From NCBI GenBank assembly GCA_004194705.1, contig SADC01001282.1:434001-498000 (forward strand): 64,000 nucleotides of DNA. The letters run 5' to 3'. The notes beneath the pieces are model-generated. The model ran no database searches. It was not told the DNA's origin and saw nothing but the letters and a program-made list of their open reading frames with translations. The stretch comes from Ditylenchus dipsaci. Lineage: Eukaryota; Nematoda; Chromadorea; Rhabditida; Anguinidae. Numbering within the stretch: the stretch's first letter is position 1; each line of letters begins with the position of its first letter. Positions 54,855-64,000 of this stretch are shown here, piece by piece. Both the position numbers and the translations under genes were made by a program.

Positions 54855-57052
54855 CATGGTTGTCAAAATAGATAAAATTGATAAAATTCGATAAAATTTA
54901 TGGCGTTATGCATGTTTCTGAATTCGATAAAATTCGACAAAAAATCGATAAAATTTTTATCGAATTTTTTATCGAATTTTATCGAATTTTTCTATTGGTT
55001 ACTCAACCACATTTTGTCACTTGTTAGGCCGATTTTTTTGCGCTTAGCACAAATATAGCCTCCGTTGTCGTACCTATAGCATTATTATACATCTTTTAGC
55101 TATTCCAAGCATGATTGACAAGCCTACACCAAAAAGAACTAGACGATAAAAGGTAGGAATTTATTTATTATCAGGTAAATTTCAATGATTCAAGTTGGAA
55201 AGGAGCATCAGCTGAGCCATCAAGACTGCAAAGGACATGAATTAGCTGAATGGACGTATGCATGCGGGTGGGCTCTAACATTTCTTTACTTTTACAGCTT
55301 TGTGACTCGAGGCGATAGTATTTACTCGTGCTTTAGGTTCTCCAGTCAGGTAACTCATGCTTTCGTGAACAAATTTAACTTGTCTGGGTATACACTGTGA
55401 CTACATGCCACCTGACAAAGTCACCAACAAATTTAGCACCAATTTCAAGGTGTAGCCAAACGCGTACATTTTAATCTTTTGGAAACTCTGGACTTTGTCG
55501 GGCTGTATGTGGTGGAAGTGTCACTTTCTATGTGCCTTCGTGCTCCATACACAAGACAGTATGGCTAGGCCCGTGTAACATAACTGTCGGAGCACGTCAA
55601 CTTCATGCAAGAGGCTGCCTAGCGAAAGTGGTTATAAGCCATATGCTTTTTACCATCATCTTCTGCTGGATTTATATCATTAATTTTCAGGTACAATGGA
55701 TCACTTAGGTATCTTATTTTAATTTAGTCAGATTTTCTTTCGCTTTCAGCCTTGAACTTTCAGCTCATTTTGTTGTGCTTCATAGATCAGTAGTTATGTT
55801 ACCAGTATCAGTAGTTAGCAGCTCATAAACGACCGTTCGCTCTTATATCTTAATTCATGTCTTGCTATGTGATGCTCAAGTAGTCGTTACATCAGTCATT
55901 TTATGGGAACTAAAACCAAGTTAGTCGATAAAAAGACAGCAGCGGACTATCCGATTATTATCTGAGTAGATTTCTGAAGCTTTAAGTTCAGAGCTAACAT
56001 TTACTGTCCTAGAGATAATGAATCCAATTACTGAACGATTTAGGTATCAGGTATAAGAGCGAACGTCGTTCATGAGCTGAATTACTGACCCATAAGTTCA
56101 TGAGCTGAAAGCAAAAAAAAATCTGACTAAATTAGAATAAGATACCTGAATGATCCGTTGTACCTGAAAATTAATGATATAAATCCAGCAGAAGATGATG
56201 GTAAAAAGTATATGGCTTATAACCACTTTCGCTAGGCAGCCTCTTGCATGAAGTTGACGTGCTCCGACAGTTATGTTACACAGGCCTAGCCATACTGTCT
56301 TGTGTATGGAGCACGAAGGCACATAGAAAGTGGCACTTCCACACATACAACCCGACAAAGTCCAGAATTTCCAAAAAATTAAAATGTTTGTGTTTGGCTA
56401 CACCTTGAGTTTGGTGCTAAATTTGTTGGTGACTTTGTCAGGTGGTATGCAGTGACTGCATTGATTGCCGATGTGAATTTTGTATATAATCAAGAAAAAC
56501 CCATGTAAAATACTTGACAAGGCTAAAAACGTCATACCTTGAACCCGTTGTGCCAGACTTGTTGAGTATTGCACGGCATTGGACATCCTTGCAGACAACT
56601 GGACCACTAGGCTTACCATCCTCCAGCAGGGCGTCGAATCGGCTCCCGAACTCCATGCTTTTCCACACGGCTATTTCATCATGCTCTCCATCAAACGATT
56701 CCTAAACGCAGTGTTACTAAAATGGGATAATAAAACACTAATTTTATACCTTCGTTCGTCTAGTTCTTTTAGGTGTGGGCGTATCACTCATGCTTGGAAT
56801 AGCTAAAAGATGTATAATAATCCTATGGATACTGCAAAACAGAGACCATTTTCGGGCTAAACGTGAAAAATCGGCCTAACAGATCACAAAATGTGGTAGA
56901 ATGACCAACAGAAAAATTCGATAAAAATCGATAAAAAATTCGATAAAAATTTTATCGAATTTTTTATCGATTTTTATCGAATTCAAAAAAATAATTCTCG
57001 TTTGAATTTTTATCGAATTTTATCAATTTTATCTATTTTGACAACTGTGAAT
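54855..57052. mobile_element. TIR element with TCGATAAAATT arrays and BED remnant
   Basis: TIRs GTTGTCAAAATAGATAAAAT and complement, then AATTCGATAAAA arrays, then about 200 bp of inverted unique sequence, and inverted copies of family C (55490-55700 and 56110-56360). TTCACAT occurs at both edges (54848-54854 and 57053-57059), a possible 7-9 bp duplication. The minus strand at 56520-56690 encodes a BED-type zinc finger. Confidence 0.65.
56520..56690 (-). pseudogene. BED-type zinc finger fragment
   Basis: Reads VWKSMEFGSRFDALLEDGKP then VVCKDVQCRAILNKSGTTG. The VWK-x-F...DGK...VVCK..C...L..SGTT pattern is that of BED fingers found at the N-terminus of hAT transposases and some host proteins. 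A GT donor-like site follows (GGTATGACG). No catalytic part is present, so it is a captured or residual exon. Confidence 0.55.
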
Positions 57053-57191
57053 TTCACATTTGGATGAATTCACCTTTGGATGAATTCACCTTTGGATGAA
57101 TTCACCTTGGATGAATTCACCGTCGCCCAAACTTTAGTCCGAGCCGATTTGCAAACAATTATTTGGTGTAAAATATATGTTTTAAGTGTTG

Positions 57192-57712
57192 ATGACGAAG
57201 AAAGAAATTTTGGCAACCTACAGAAAAATATTTCGCATTGCAAGCCGCTGGACTGGTAATTCATTCTTTTCTAAAATTATTTTCGTACGTCAAGTCTTTA
57301 AGTTTAGCCCTAAATCCTGATAATACTTCAGCTGAAAGAGATTCTTAAAAACGAGACCAGAAATCAGTTTCGCTCAAATTTGCAGGTAGTTGTGACCTCT
57401 TGGATCTCTTTATCAATTTATCATCTAATATTTTCAGGAAACAGATCCGCAGAAGATCCGTGCATTCCTGCAAGACGCTGAGGTGAAAATTTTTTTGATA
57501 TTAAGCAAAGTCCTTATCTCTTTTTTTAGAAAAAGATTGAGATCGCCAAGCATTACAGGTAGCTTGAAATCTATTTGGACAAGCCTTGTTGATCAATAGA
57601 ACGGTTTTTCCTTATTTTTAGGATTCCGTATGACAAACCAGCCTATTTACCTCCTTCAACCTCATACGGTAATCCTTTGTCCAAGTTTTCTTGGCTTCGG
57701 CAGCATGCATAA
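57192..57712 (+). CDS. LYRM1: LYR motif-containing protein 1
   Basis: Small LYR-family (Complex1_LYR) protein. Exons: 57192-57255, 57308-57385, 57438-57482, 57530-57558, 57622-57712, about 102 residues (human LYRM1 122). ATYRKIFRIASRW at residues 8-20 corresponds to LYRSIFRLARKW, and IEIAKHYRIPYDKPAYLPP is the LYRM1-specific segment after the helices. LYRM proteins usually serve as mitochondrial assembly factors that bind acyl-ACP; LYRM1's own role is less clear. In exon 2 an A in AAA near 57336 must be ignored to keep frame, or the acceptor is at GAAAG just after it, giving a shorter protein. Ends FSWLRQHA. Only 42 bp separate its stop from the EEF2KMT ATG, and no AATAAA lies between. Confidence 0.85.
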
Positions 57713-57754
57713 AGCATGCATAAGAAGTCACCTTATTCACCTAATGCAACTTAG
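57713..57754 (+). promoter_or_regulatory. 42-bp intergenic gap with acceptor-like site before EEF2KMT
   Basis: Contains GCATGCATAAGAAG and ends ACCTAATGCAACTTAG directly followed by the EEF2KMT ATG. The CAACTTAG is identical to the cis acceptor of SAE1 exon 9. There is no polyadenylation signal and no room for an ordinary promoter, so a bicistronic transcript resolved by trans-splicing is likely. Inference only. Confidence 0.45.
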
Positions 57755-60477
57755 ATGTCAATGTCAAGTCAAAAACCTTCAAAGTTCGCCAGCCTAAGAA
57801 AGGGGACCATCCAAAGTTTTCATCTTCTGTCTGATGAGATCAAGCAATTTGCTCTGTGCTATATGGCTGGTGCTCCTGTGTCAAATGAAGTGTTCGATCA
57901 ATTTCCTGAGTGTTTGAGGCTGATTGAGAATCTGGATTTATTGTTTTCTAGCGAGATAAGAAGCACCTATCCTGGCAGAAAATCATATGAAAGAACCCTA
58001 TTGAAAAGTGTCATTGCAAAGGTTATTGTTGCTTGAATGTATGGGATTTGTAAATAAATAGGTTCTCATTTGTAGCTTGAATTGTGCAAACTAGAGGCTT
58101 CGGATTCTTTGTATAGCAGATTGTGTGAAGCTATGGTCTCTGCCGAAGGAGAGGACCAATTTTTCCACCGCGTTTTTTTGGACGTGGAGAATGATCAGTG
58201 CTTTGTGATCCGTGAGAATTGTCAGCAAATATCCAACGGTGAGCTTTTAAGAGAATAAATATTTGTTTGGAAGAGACCCTTGGAGAAACTGTAGTATGGC
58301 CGCTTTTGTTTGATATCGATCTGATTTGCCAATTTTTAATTCTCTTTCGTGCTTTTTGTCAATTCTGAATATTAAAATTTTGGAAATTCTTTGAAATTAT
58401 TTTTTGCAAATTCGCTACGGCGAACAGAAATACCGTATTCACTCTATTATCTCGCCACCCTCTAATAAGTCCCCACCCTACGGACCCCATATCTCAGCCT
58501 AAAGCAAACATTTTGCAAATCTGTTTTTTGCGTTTTCTTAGTTACTACGATATTACCTAATTTCAGTTTTCAAACTGTGGTTGAGCACCCGAAAATCTCA
58601 AAATCGACCTAAAAATTTTCCGATTTTTTTAGGGTTGAAAAATAACTCCCCATGGGGAGTTAATAGAGTGAATGCGGTAAGTTTAGCTAAAAGTATAGTT
58701 AATAAAAAACTTTTTGCTCTATTCCCACAGTGATAACCCGAAACTTCCTTTACTACCTGGTTTTAGGTACTACTGGACTGGCAACTTGGCATGTATGGAA
58801 CATTTTTTAGTTTTTCCTTTTAGTTTTTATTATTTAGTTTTTCTTGACTTGATGTATTCTAGGCGTCCATTTGTATGGCAGAATTTCTTCGTTTGGGGTT
58901 GAGTCAGGTGAAAAACAAACAGTTGAATGTGCTTGAGCTAGGTTCTGGTTGTGGTCTGGCTGGTAAGTCGGATTATTTTTGTGATCTTTGTGGACTTTTG
59001 TCGACCAGGTATCTGTGCTGGAAGGTATATATCGAGACTGAGCAATTTGGTGCTTACTGATGGAAACTCGGAAGTTTTGGCTCGCCTCAAGCAGAATGTG
59101 TCTTTGAATTACGAAAACAATGAAACTGATAGTGCTGTGAAGGTGAACCAAATCTTCGTTGAGATGCTTGACTTCACTAGCTATGACCTGTCCAACCTTC
59201 CCGCTGTGCGGACGTTGTAAGTTGAACTTTGTGATGTTTAAATGTTAAACTTATTCTGGTTTTTTAGGTATTAGCTTCAGGTGGGTCAAAACTTTTCTGG
59301 CCTTTTTATTTAAACGGACGAAGCTTTTTTCTGCCACCTTTTGGCTTTTTTGGGCCACCTTTTGGCTTTTTTCTGCCACCTTTTGCTTTTTTCTGCCACC
59401 TTCTAGCTTTTTTATATAACATTATGTCATAATTTAATTGGTCGGTTAGAAAATTTCTGCACATATTATTGATCAACGATTTTCTCTCTACTCTTTTTTC
59501 ACAGCTTCTCTTTCATAAGGTGCTTTATTCAAATTAACCCAACTGACAACATCAACCGCGAAAACAATAATAACGAAGAACATTTTTTTACTCATCAACA
59601 ACCAGTGCTTTTCCTTCTCTAGCTCTCCGTTTTCTTCCTCTCTTTCGCTTGCCCCGATAGGAATGTCTGTGATCTCCTCCGGATACGCTTCTCTTTGATT
59701 GGCACACAAGCTGGCACAAGCTGAGAAAATGTCGAAAATTATGACATAATGCTACATAAGAGCAAAAAGGTAGCACAAAAAAGTAAAAGGTGGCAGAAAA
59801 AAGCAAAAGGTGGCAGAAAAAGCAAAAGGTGGCAGAAAAAAGCCAAAAGGTGGCAGAAAAAAGCCAAAAGGTGGCAGAAAAAAGCCAAAAGTGGCAGAAA
59901 AAAGCCAAAAAAGTGGCAAAAAAAGACTTATCCTTATTTAAACCCGTCCTTACCTATGGTCTGCTTCAGACATATATAAAAATTATTACTTTTTTTGGAA
60001 CGTAGTAGGTTCACCTCCCTAAAAATTTTTTTGGGTGTTCCTATGAAATTTGTTTGATACCATGTTACAATAAAAATCAGACTGCGAAGAATTAATTGTA
60101 TGATCGATTCAGATGTGGTCTACGATCTTGATATAATTCCTCCGCTGTGCTCCTTGCTCTATGATCTGTTATGTCTATCTTCTGGTGCCATTGCTTTTAT
60201 TTCTTGCACAATTCGAAATCCTGATACTCTTGCCGCTTTCGTGACGTCAATTGGTAATTGGGCGCTGGAAGCTATTAAAATTAATACTTCTAAATTTTTA
60301 GGCCGAAGAGGACTGTCGATTCGTCGAGAATATCTGTATGCTCCTGGTTCCAATGCATTTGTGGTGTCTTCTGGCGATGGAAAGAAAATAAATCAACACC
60401 GACATGAATTTGAACCCACATTTCCTGTTTGTTCTCTTCCTGCGTGGCCTACTGTTATATATGAGATCGTTAAATGA
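57755..60477 (+). CDS. EEF2KMT: EEF2 lysine methyltransferase (FAM86 family)
   Basis: Class I SAM-dependent methyltransferase that in yeast and human trimethylates a lysine on elongation factor 2. Exons: 57755-58021, 58076-58238, 58767-58792, 58863-58972, 59009-59217, 59268-59280, 60113-60253, 60302-60477. FAM86 N-terminal helices include YERTLLKSVIAK|LELCKL; GTTGLATWHASICMAEFLRL precedes the SAM motif I VLELGSGCGLAGI. Then LVLTDGNSEVLARLKQN (acidic loop), LVLASDVVYDLDIIPPL (DVxY-type post-motif) and SGAIAFISCTIRNPDTLAAF. The spacing is that of human FAM86A, with a C-terminal tail of about 40 residues of its own. A G is missing at the exon 5 donor (TTGTAAG for TTGGTAAG). Introns 2 and 6 carry MITEs (58432-58678, 59316-59933). 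AATAAA at 60498. Confidence 0.9.
58432..58678. mobile_element. ACCGTATTCACTCTATTATC MITE in EEF2KMT intron 2
   Basis: ACCGTATTCACTCTATTATC and a near-complement ending AATGCGGT, inner arms CTCTAATAAGTCCCC and GGGGAGTTAATAGAG. Member of the ACCG-ended group. Confidence 0.75.
59316..59933. mobile_element. Array-ended element, CCACCTTTTGGC units, 10-bp duplication
   Basis: Inverted arrays of CCACCTTTTGGCTTTTTTCTG (59325-59415 and 59765-59925), start GGACGAAGC, end GACTTATCC. TTATTTAAAC lies on both sides (59306-59315 and 59934-59943). The core (about 59500-59720) has no stop-free stretch of recognisable protein. It lies entirely in EEF2KMT intron 6. Confidence 0.85.
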
Positions 60478-60497
60478 ATATATGTAAGATTAAGTCA

Positions 60498-60503
60498 ATA
60501 AAT
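60498..60503 (+). terminator. AATAAA polyadenylation signal of EEF2KMT
   Basis: AATAAA 21 bases after the EEF2KMT stop codon, in AAGTCAATAAATTTC. Confidence 0.7.
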
Positions 60504-61089
60504 TTCATTTATTTAGACGTGTATATCTGAATTGAGCGAAATAATTGAAAGATAGACTTGTGGATTAATTGCAACTTGACAACTGAATGTCTGAACTTGG
60601 GAAAAATGTGGGCAGTGATTTTATATGTGGCATTTCTTCTGTATGTTGCAAAGTATTATTGGTATCGCACTTTTCCAGACTATTGTTGTGCCTTTGGCGG
60701 TTCAAATGGACTGGCGTTCTAAGTACTTCTTTGTCCGCCAACTATAATAGAAAAACAAATTTACAGCGTTACCCGAATTCGTCCCTGATTTTTTTGTGCC
60801 ATAACTTTCTTGTAGGCCATTTTCGAAATTCTGTAAATAAGAATCGACTGAGAACAAACAAGAAAAAAGAACAAAAAAAACAGAATTTTTTTTGGCGTAT
60901 AGTGTGAAAAACATAATATCTGTTCGGTACGTGAAACAATAATCTCGCGGCCACAATATCCTCAGGCCATAATATTCTCGCCTGTAAGTACTTTCCCGCG
61001 TCAAATTATTCTTTTACCCAGGCAAATCGTAAAAATTTGTTTCTCTTGAGTATTTCTTAAACTTTTTCTTTCAATTTTTTTTCAAGTTT

Positions 61090-61320
61090 TAATACCAGCA
61101 TGTAGCCCGGGATCTCAGCTCTCCAACCAGCTATTAACTAACTTACTGAGATATTAAAAAGTTAGAGAAAAAAGTCATTTTATAGGCCAATTTTTTTTGA
61201 AAAATTTGGTCCATACAAAGACTTTTTTCTCCAACTTTTTGAAATCTCAGAAATTCAGTCGATAGCTTGCTAGAAAGCCGAGATCCAGGGCTACATTTTC
61301 ATGTGAAAAATGTTGAAAAA
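61090..61320. repeat. Palindrome, CATGTAGCCCGGGATCTC arms
   Basis: Arms CATGTAGCCCGGGATCTCAG and GCCGAGATCCAGGGCTACAT, stem AGTTAGAGAAAAAAGTC and complement. Outside it, GTCAAATTATTCTTTTACCC (61000) is mirrored by GGGTAAAAGAATAATTTGAC (61365). Diverged relative of 30768-30985. Confidence 0.7.
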
Positions 61321-61659
61321 AAATTAAAAACTTCTGGAGATAAAGCAAATTTTTATGATTTGACGGGGTAAAAGAATAATTTGACGGGGTAATACAATTA
61401 GGGTGGTATTTAATTTTGGCCATAAAATACTGAAAATTGGCCATAAAATATTTAATTTTGCCCATAAACTAGAGCTGGCCATAAAATACTGAATTTTGGC
61501 CATAAACTTTTAAATTTTGGCCATAAACTTTTGAATTCTGGCCATAAACTTCTAAATTTTGACTGTAAACTCGAATTTGGCCATAAAATGCTGAATTTCG
61601 GTTATAAATTATTGGATATTGGCCATAAACTTTTGGACGTTCGGACTTTGGCCACAAAC

Positions 61660-61843
61660 TCAGGTTGGCTCTAGGTTAATTGGTTATCAAGTCAATTGGC
61701 CCATAAAAAATTTTATCCATCCAAATGCTGAACAAACTACATTATTCAACCCAAATCTTGTTCTGAACACGGTTTGCTCAACACAGGACAAAAACGCTGT
61801 TTTGACTATTCAGAATCTCAATATCCAATTAGTCTTTGGGTAG
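61660..61843 (+). other. Coding-like exon inside array-ended element
   Basis: Reads LIGYQVNWPIKNFIHPNAEQ, then LFNPNLVLNTVCSTQD and NAVLTIQNLNIQLVFG, followed by a GTAGGT donor. The run of non-repetitive, balanced amino acids contrasts with the arrays either side. It could continue into the stretch at 62816 or be a captured exon. Not recognised. Confidence 0.35.
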
Positions 61844-62254
61844 GTAACTATTCCGAGGTGGCCGAAAACTTGAATTTGTCGTGAATCACTGAATTTTGAC
61901 CATAAATTATTAAATTTTGCCCATAAACTATGAAATTTTCACCACAAATTTTTTTTGTATTAAGACTAGGGTTGGGGAAACGGCCAGGAATTTTGAAATC
62001 GTCCATATGGCCAAAGCCCGGCCATTTTCACATTCAATTTTAATATAAATTTTGACGCTACTTGCATATACCCCCCCCCCAAATCAACTTTTTTAAAAGT
62101 GTTTTAAAACACCCTATATCGACTCAAAATCGCCTCAGGAGTTCAAAAAAACATTATTTTAAAGTTCTGGTCAATAAAAAATTGAGTTTTGGGCACTTTT
62201 GAATTTCGACTTTTTACCTGTTTTATCATGTTTTGGTCACTGGAGCTGGGCAAA

Positions 62255-62465
62255 AAGAGTCTCTAAATGCATTTTTATTCAAGAGTCTTGCTCGGAATTA
62301 TGTCTGAGGTAAGTGAGTGCGCGCATCTCTAACCAACCAAGCCGCCTGCGATCCCTTCAGGGGCGCAGGGGGCTTGGTTGCTTGGGGTTGAGATGCGCAC
62401 ACCCACATACCTTAGACGCAAATCACTCGAAAGTGACTCTGGATGCATAAAAATGTATGTATCTT
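62255..62465. repeat. Family A repeat, full copy with hairpin
   Basis: CTCGGAATTATGTCTGAGGT, a stem CCAAGCCGCCTGCG/GGCGCAGGGGGCTTGG, then CACCCACATACCTTAGACGC and AAAGTGACTCTGGATGCAT. Confidence 0.75.
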
Positions 62466-62815
62466 TTGCCGGATACTTGACGGAGCTCCATTTCTGAAAA
62501 TTACGACCATACAAAGGGATGCTTAAATGGACAAAAACAGACAACAGGTTTCAATTGGCAAAATTTATGGCCAGAATTTTAAAGTTTATGGCCAAAATTC
62601 AAAAGTTTATGGCCAAGATTCAGTATTTTATGGCCAGCTCTAGTTTATGGCCAAAATTAAATATTTTATGGCCATTTTTCAGTATTTTATGGCCAGTTTT
62701 TAATATTATCCATACAATTAGAGCCAATATTCTCCGACAAATTTGAATCGAATTATTTTTTTTGTCTTAACAGGAAGCTATAGTTAAAGTGCAATCAAAT
62801 TTTGAGTTTTAGTTT

Positions 62816-62948
62816 AGCTTACAATGGAGGGACCCTGACTGTGACCTGCTGGAACTTCGATGACAAAAATTTTCTGCATATTCTTGTAGAGCATGCCCAA
62901 GTTCCTGACAAATCTGGCTCGCCAGCTCTGAAAGTCTACAAAATGTGG
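62816..62948 (+). other. Possible exon of an unrecognised gene
   Basis: Preceded by the acceptor-like GAGTTTTAG. Reads YNGGTLTVTCWNFDDKNFLH then ILVEHAQVPDKSGSPALKVY, followed by TGGTAAAAG, a donor-like site. It could be part of a WD-like or other globular protein. It lies just outside the array-ended element, while a similar-looking exon (61660) lies inside it. Confidence 0.35.
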
Positions 62949-63214
62949 TAAAAGGGTCACTCAATGTTCGGCGCTATTCGGTTATAACCCCCCCCCCCCT
63001 TGCCCCCAAAAAGTGCTCCTCGGGAATAACACCCCTCTCCCAATCCTAGGAGCTACTCGGTTATACCCCTTCCCCCATCCCCCAAAAATCAAGATTTTTG
63101 GGATGGGTCAAAACTCATTTTTAAGCAATAATTTTGCCATAAAAGGATCAGTAAAACCGTTACTACTCATCTGCGCAAAACTCATTTGCGCAAATTTTTT
63201 TTAAGTTACAGGCA

Positions 63215-63440
63215 GGGTTGGCAGCGTGTAGCTTATTCGGCTACACGCAGGCTACATCAATTTTTAAAAAAGGTGTAGCTTTTTTTTTGACCCCTGAGGC
63301 CACAAAAAAAGCTACACCGTTACACGTATTTTGGTGTAGCTTTTTATGTAGCTTTTGATGAGTTTGGTGTAGCTTAATATTTTTATTATTATTTCTGACA
63401 ATGTGACTTCTGTTGATGTAGCCAGAAAACAACATCTTAC
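63215..63440. repeat. GTGTAGCTT-rich imperfect inverted repeats
   Basis: GCAGGGTTGGCAGCGTGTAGC followed by several GGTGTAGCTTTTT and AAAAAGCTACACC words in both orientations. It may be a hAT MITE (CAGGGTTGGC terminus) but no right end or duplication is clear. Confidence 0.45.
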
Positions 63441-63711
63441 TTTTTTTAAGCTACGTCTCCAATGACAGATCCGCACTCTCCCTCCGAACTTTCACCTGCC
63501 CCCGATAAAAAACGTATCCGAACCCTGAATACTTACTCAAATATTTACTATTCCAAACCCTCACCCGTCCCCAATAGAGAATTTCAGATAAAAGCTGCAA
63601 GACAAGTCTATACGTGAAGCATTGCTCGAACATATGCTCATGGGTCAATTCATCAACAGTTTAATTTGTCAGAACCTACTCACGAATGGCCGAAAGCCAA
63701 AAGGAACCGAT

Positions 63712-63990
63712 TTTAAAGGATTTAGTAAAAGGAATTAATCTTTTTGCGAAAAAGCGATTGAGCGGATCAGAATTGCAGTTCTATCAGCTTAATCGTTCAC
63801 AATCGTGTAATTTGGCGTAGTTTGGGGGGGGGGGTTTAGAATATTAGTACGGAATTCTGAGCGATAAAGCCCATCGGACTGGTCGCTTGGCTTATTAATT
63901 TTTTTAATCGCTTTTCAGCAAAAAGTTTATTACTATTTAGTGGACCCCCAAACACCAGTTATTTTTGGCTTTTGGCCAACGTTCGAAATT
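63712..63990. repeat. Hairpin, second copy of the 35538-35785 module
   Basis: GCGAAAAAGCGATTGAGCGG and, inverted, TTAATCGCTTTTCAGCAAAA, with TGGACCCCCAAACACCAGTT and TTTTTGGCTTTTGGCC as in the first copy. The window ends on a small AACGTTCGAAATTTTCGAACGTT-type palindrome. Confidence 0.65.
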
Positions 63991-64000
63991 TTCGAACGTT

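Larger units (their letters stand above)
50581..57128. mobile_element. Array-ended element, GGTGAATTCATCCAA units, 8-bp duplication
   Basis: The left array (50590-50680) and right array (57060-57122) are built from GGTGAATTCATCCAAA in opposite orientation. Starts GGGCTCTAGGT, like the MULE at 16924. AAACTTTA lies at 50573-50580 and 57129-57136. About 6.5 kb, mostly later insertions: a TIR pair at 51087/54258, ACCG and hAT MITEs, and the element 54855-57052. No transposase is present. Its right end is 64 bp before the LYRM1 start. Confidence 0.85.
61401..62711. mobile_element. Array-ended element, TTTTGGCCATAAA units, 9-bp duplication
   Basis: Inverted arrays of TTTTGGCCATAAACTTTTGAA (61415-61640, with more at 61860-61945, and 62560-62700). 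Starts GGGTGGTATTTAATTTTGGC, ends TTATCC. ATACAATTA is perfect on both sides (61392-61400 and 62712-62720). It contains a coding-like stretch (61660-61842) and a family A copy (62255-62465). Confidence 0.9.

Noticed and set aside
59588..60005. Lys-rich KKAKRWQKKAK repeat protein, or WLFSATF repeats on the minus strand
   Set aside because: Arrays of AGGTGGCAGAAAAAAGCCAA in the element 59316-59933 inside an EEF2KMT intron; no conserved coding sense.

Overview
This window is animal nuclear DNA: AT-rich, with spliced genes, mostly short introns (about 45-90 bp where nothing has inserted) and T-rich GT-AG acceptors. The host proteins are animal-type: WDR20, SAE1/AOS1, LYRM1, EEF2KMT/FAM86 and RAMAC-like proteins. 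The species cannot be named from the sequence. A 42-bp gap between LYRM1 and EEF2KMT, with an acceptor-like CTTAG directly before the second ATG, would fit a lineage with operons and spliced-leader trans-splicing; that is inference.

Layout. 0.5-15.1 kb (minus): one WDR20 gene, 16 exons recognised, whose introns hold TIR elements and MITEs, including one intron of about 6.2 kb. 16.5-23.5 kb: a nested transposon stack, in which an array-ended element contains a FLYWCH-MULE-OTU transposon that is itself split by a second MULE with a perfect 9-bp duplication. 23.5-24.0 kb: a small RAMAC-like gene. 24.6-26.7 kb: two copies of a tRNA-derived repeat, one split by a PIF/Harbinger element, so filled and empty sites lie side by side. 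26.9-38.2 kb: layered MITEs, a third MULE remnant, a hAT element, a Tc1/mariner remnant and nested array-ended elements. 38.4-39.6 kb: RAMAC. 39.8-45.3 kb: repeats. 45.3-47.7 kb: SAE1 (10 exons). 48.5-57.1 kb: array-ended elements carrying pogo-, mariner-, hAT- and ACCG-type elements. 57.2-60.5 kb: LYRM1 and EEF2KMT in tandem. 60.5-64 kb: another array-ended element, MITEs and possible exons of an unrecognised gene.

Two observations run through the window. First, at least ten elements end in long subterminal arrays of short repeats, each element with its own motif. They have 8-10 bp target-site duplications and usually begin with GG or GGG. The one that encodes a full MULE transposase shows which superfamily the group probably belongs to. 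Second, almost every gene, host or transposon, needs one extra base somewhere to stay in frame, often in a homopolymer. That points to single-base deletion errors in a long-read assembly rather than gene death, so the host genes here should be treated as probably intact.
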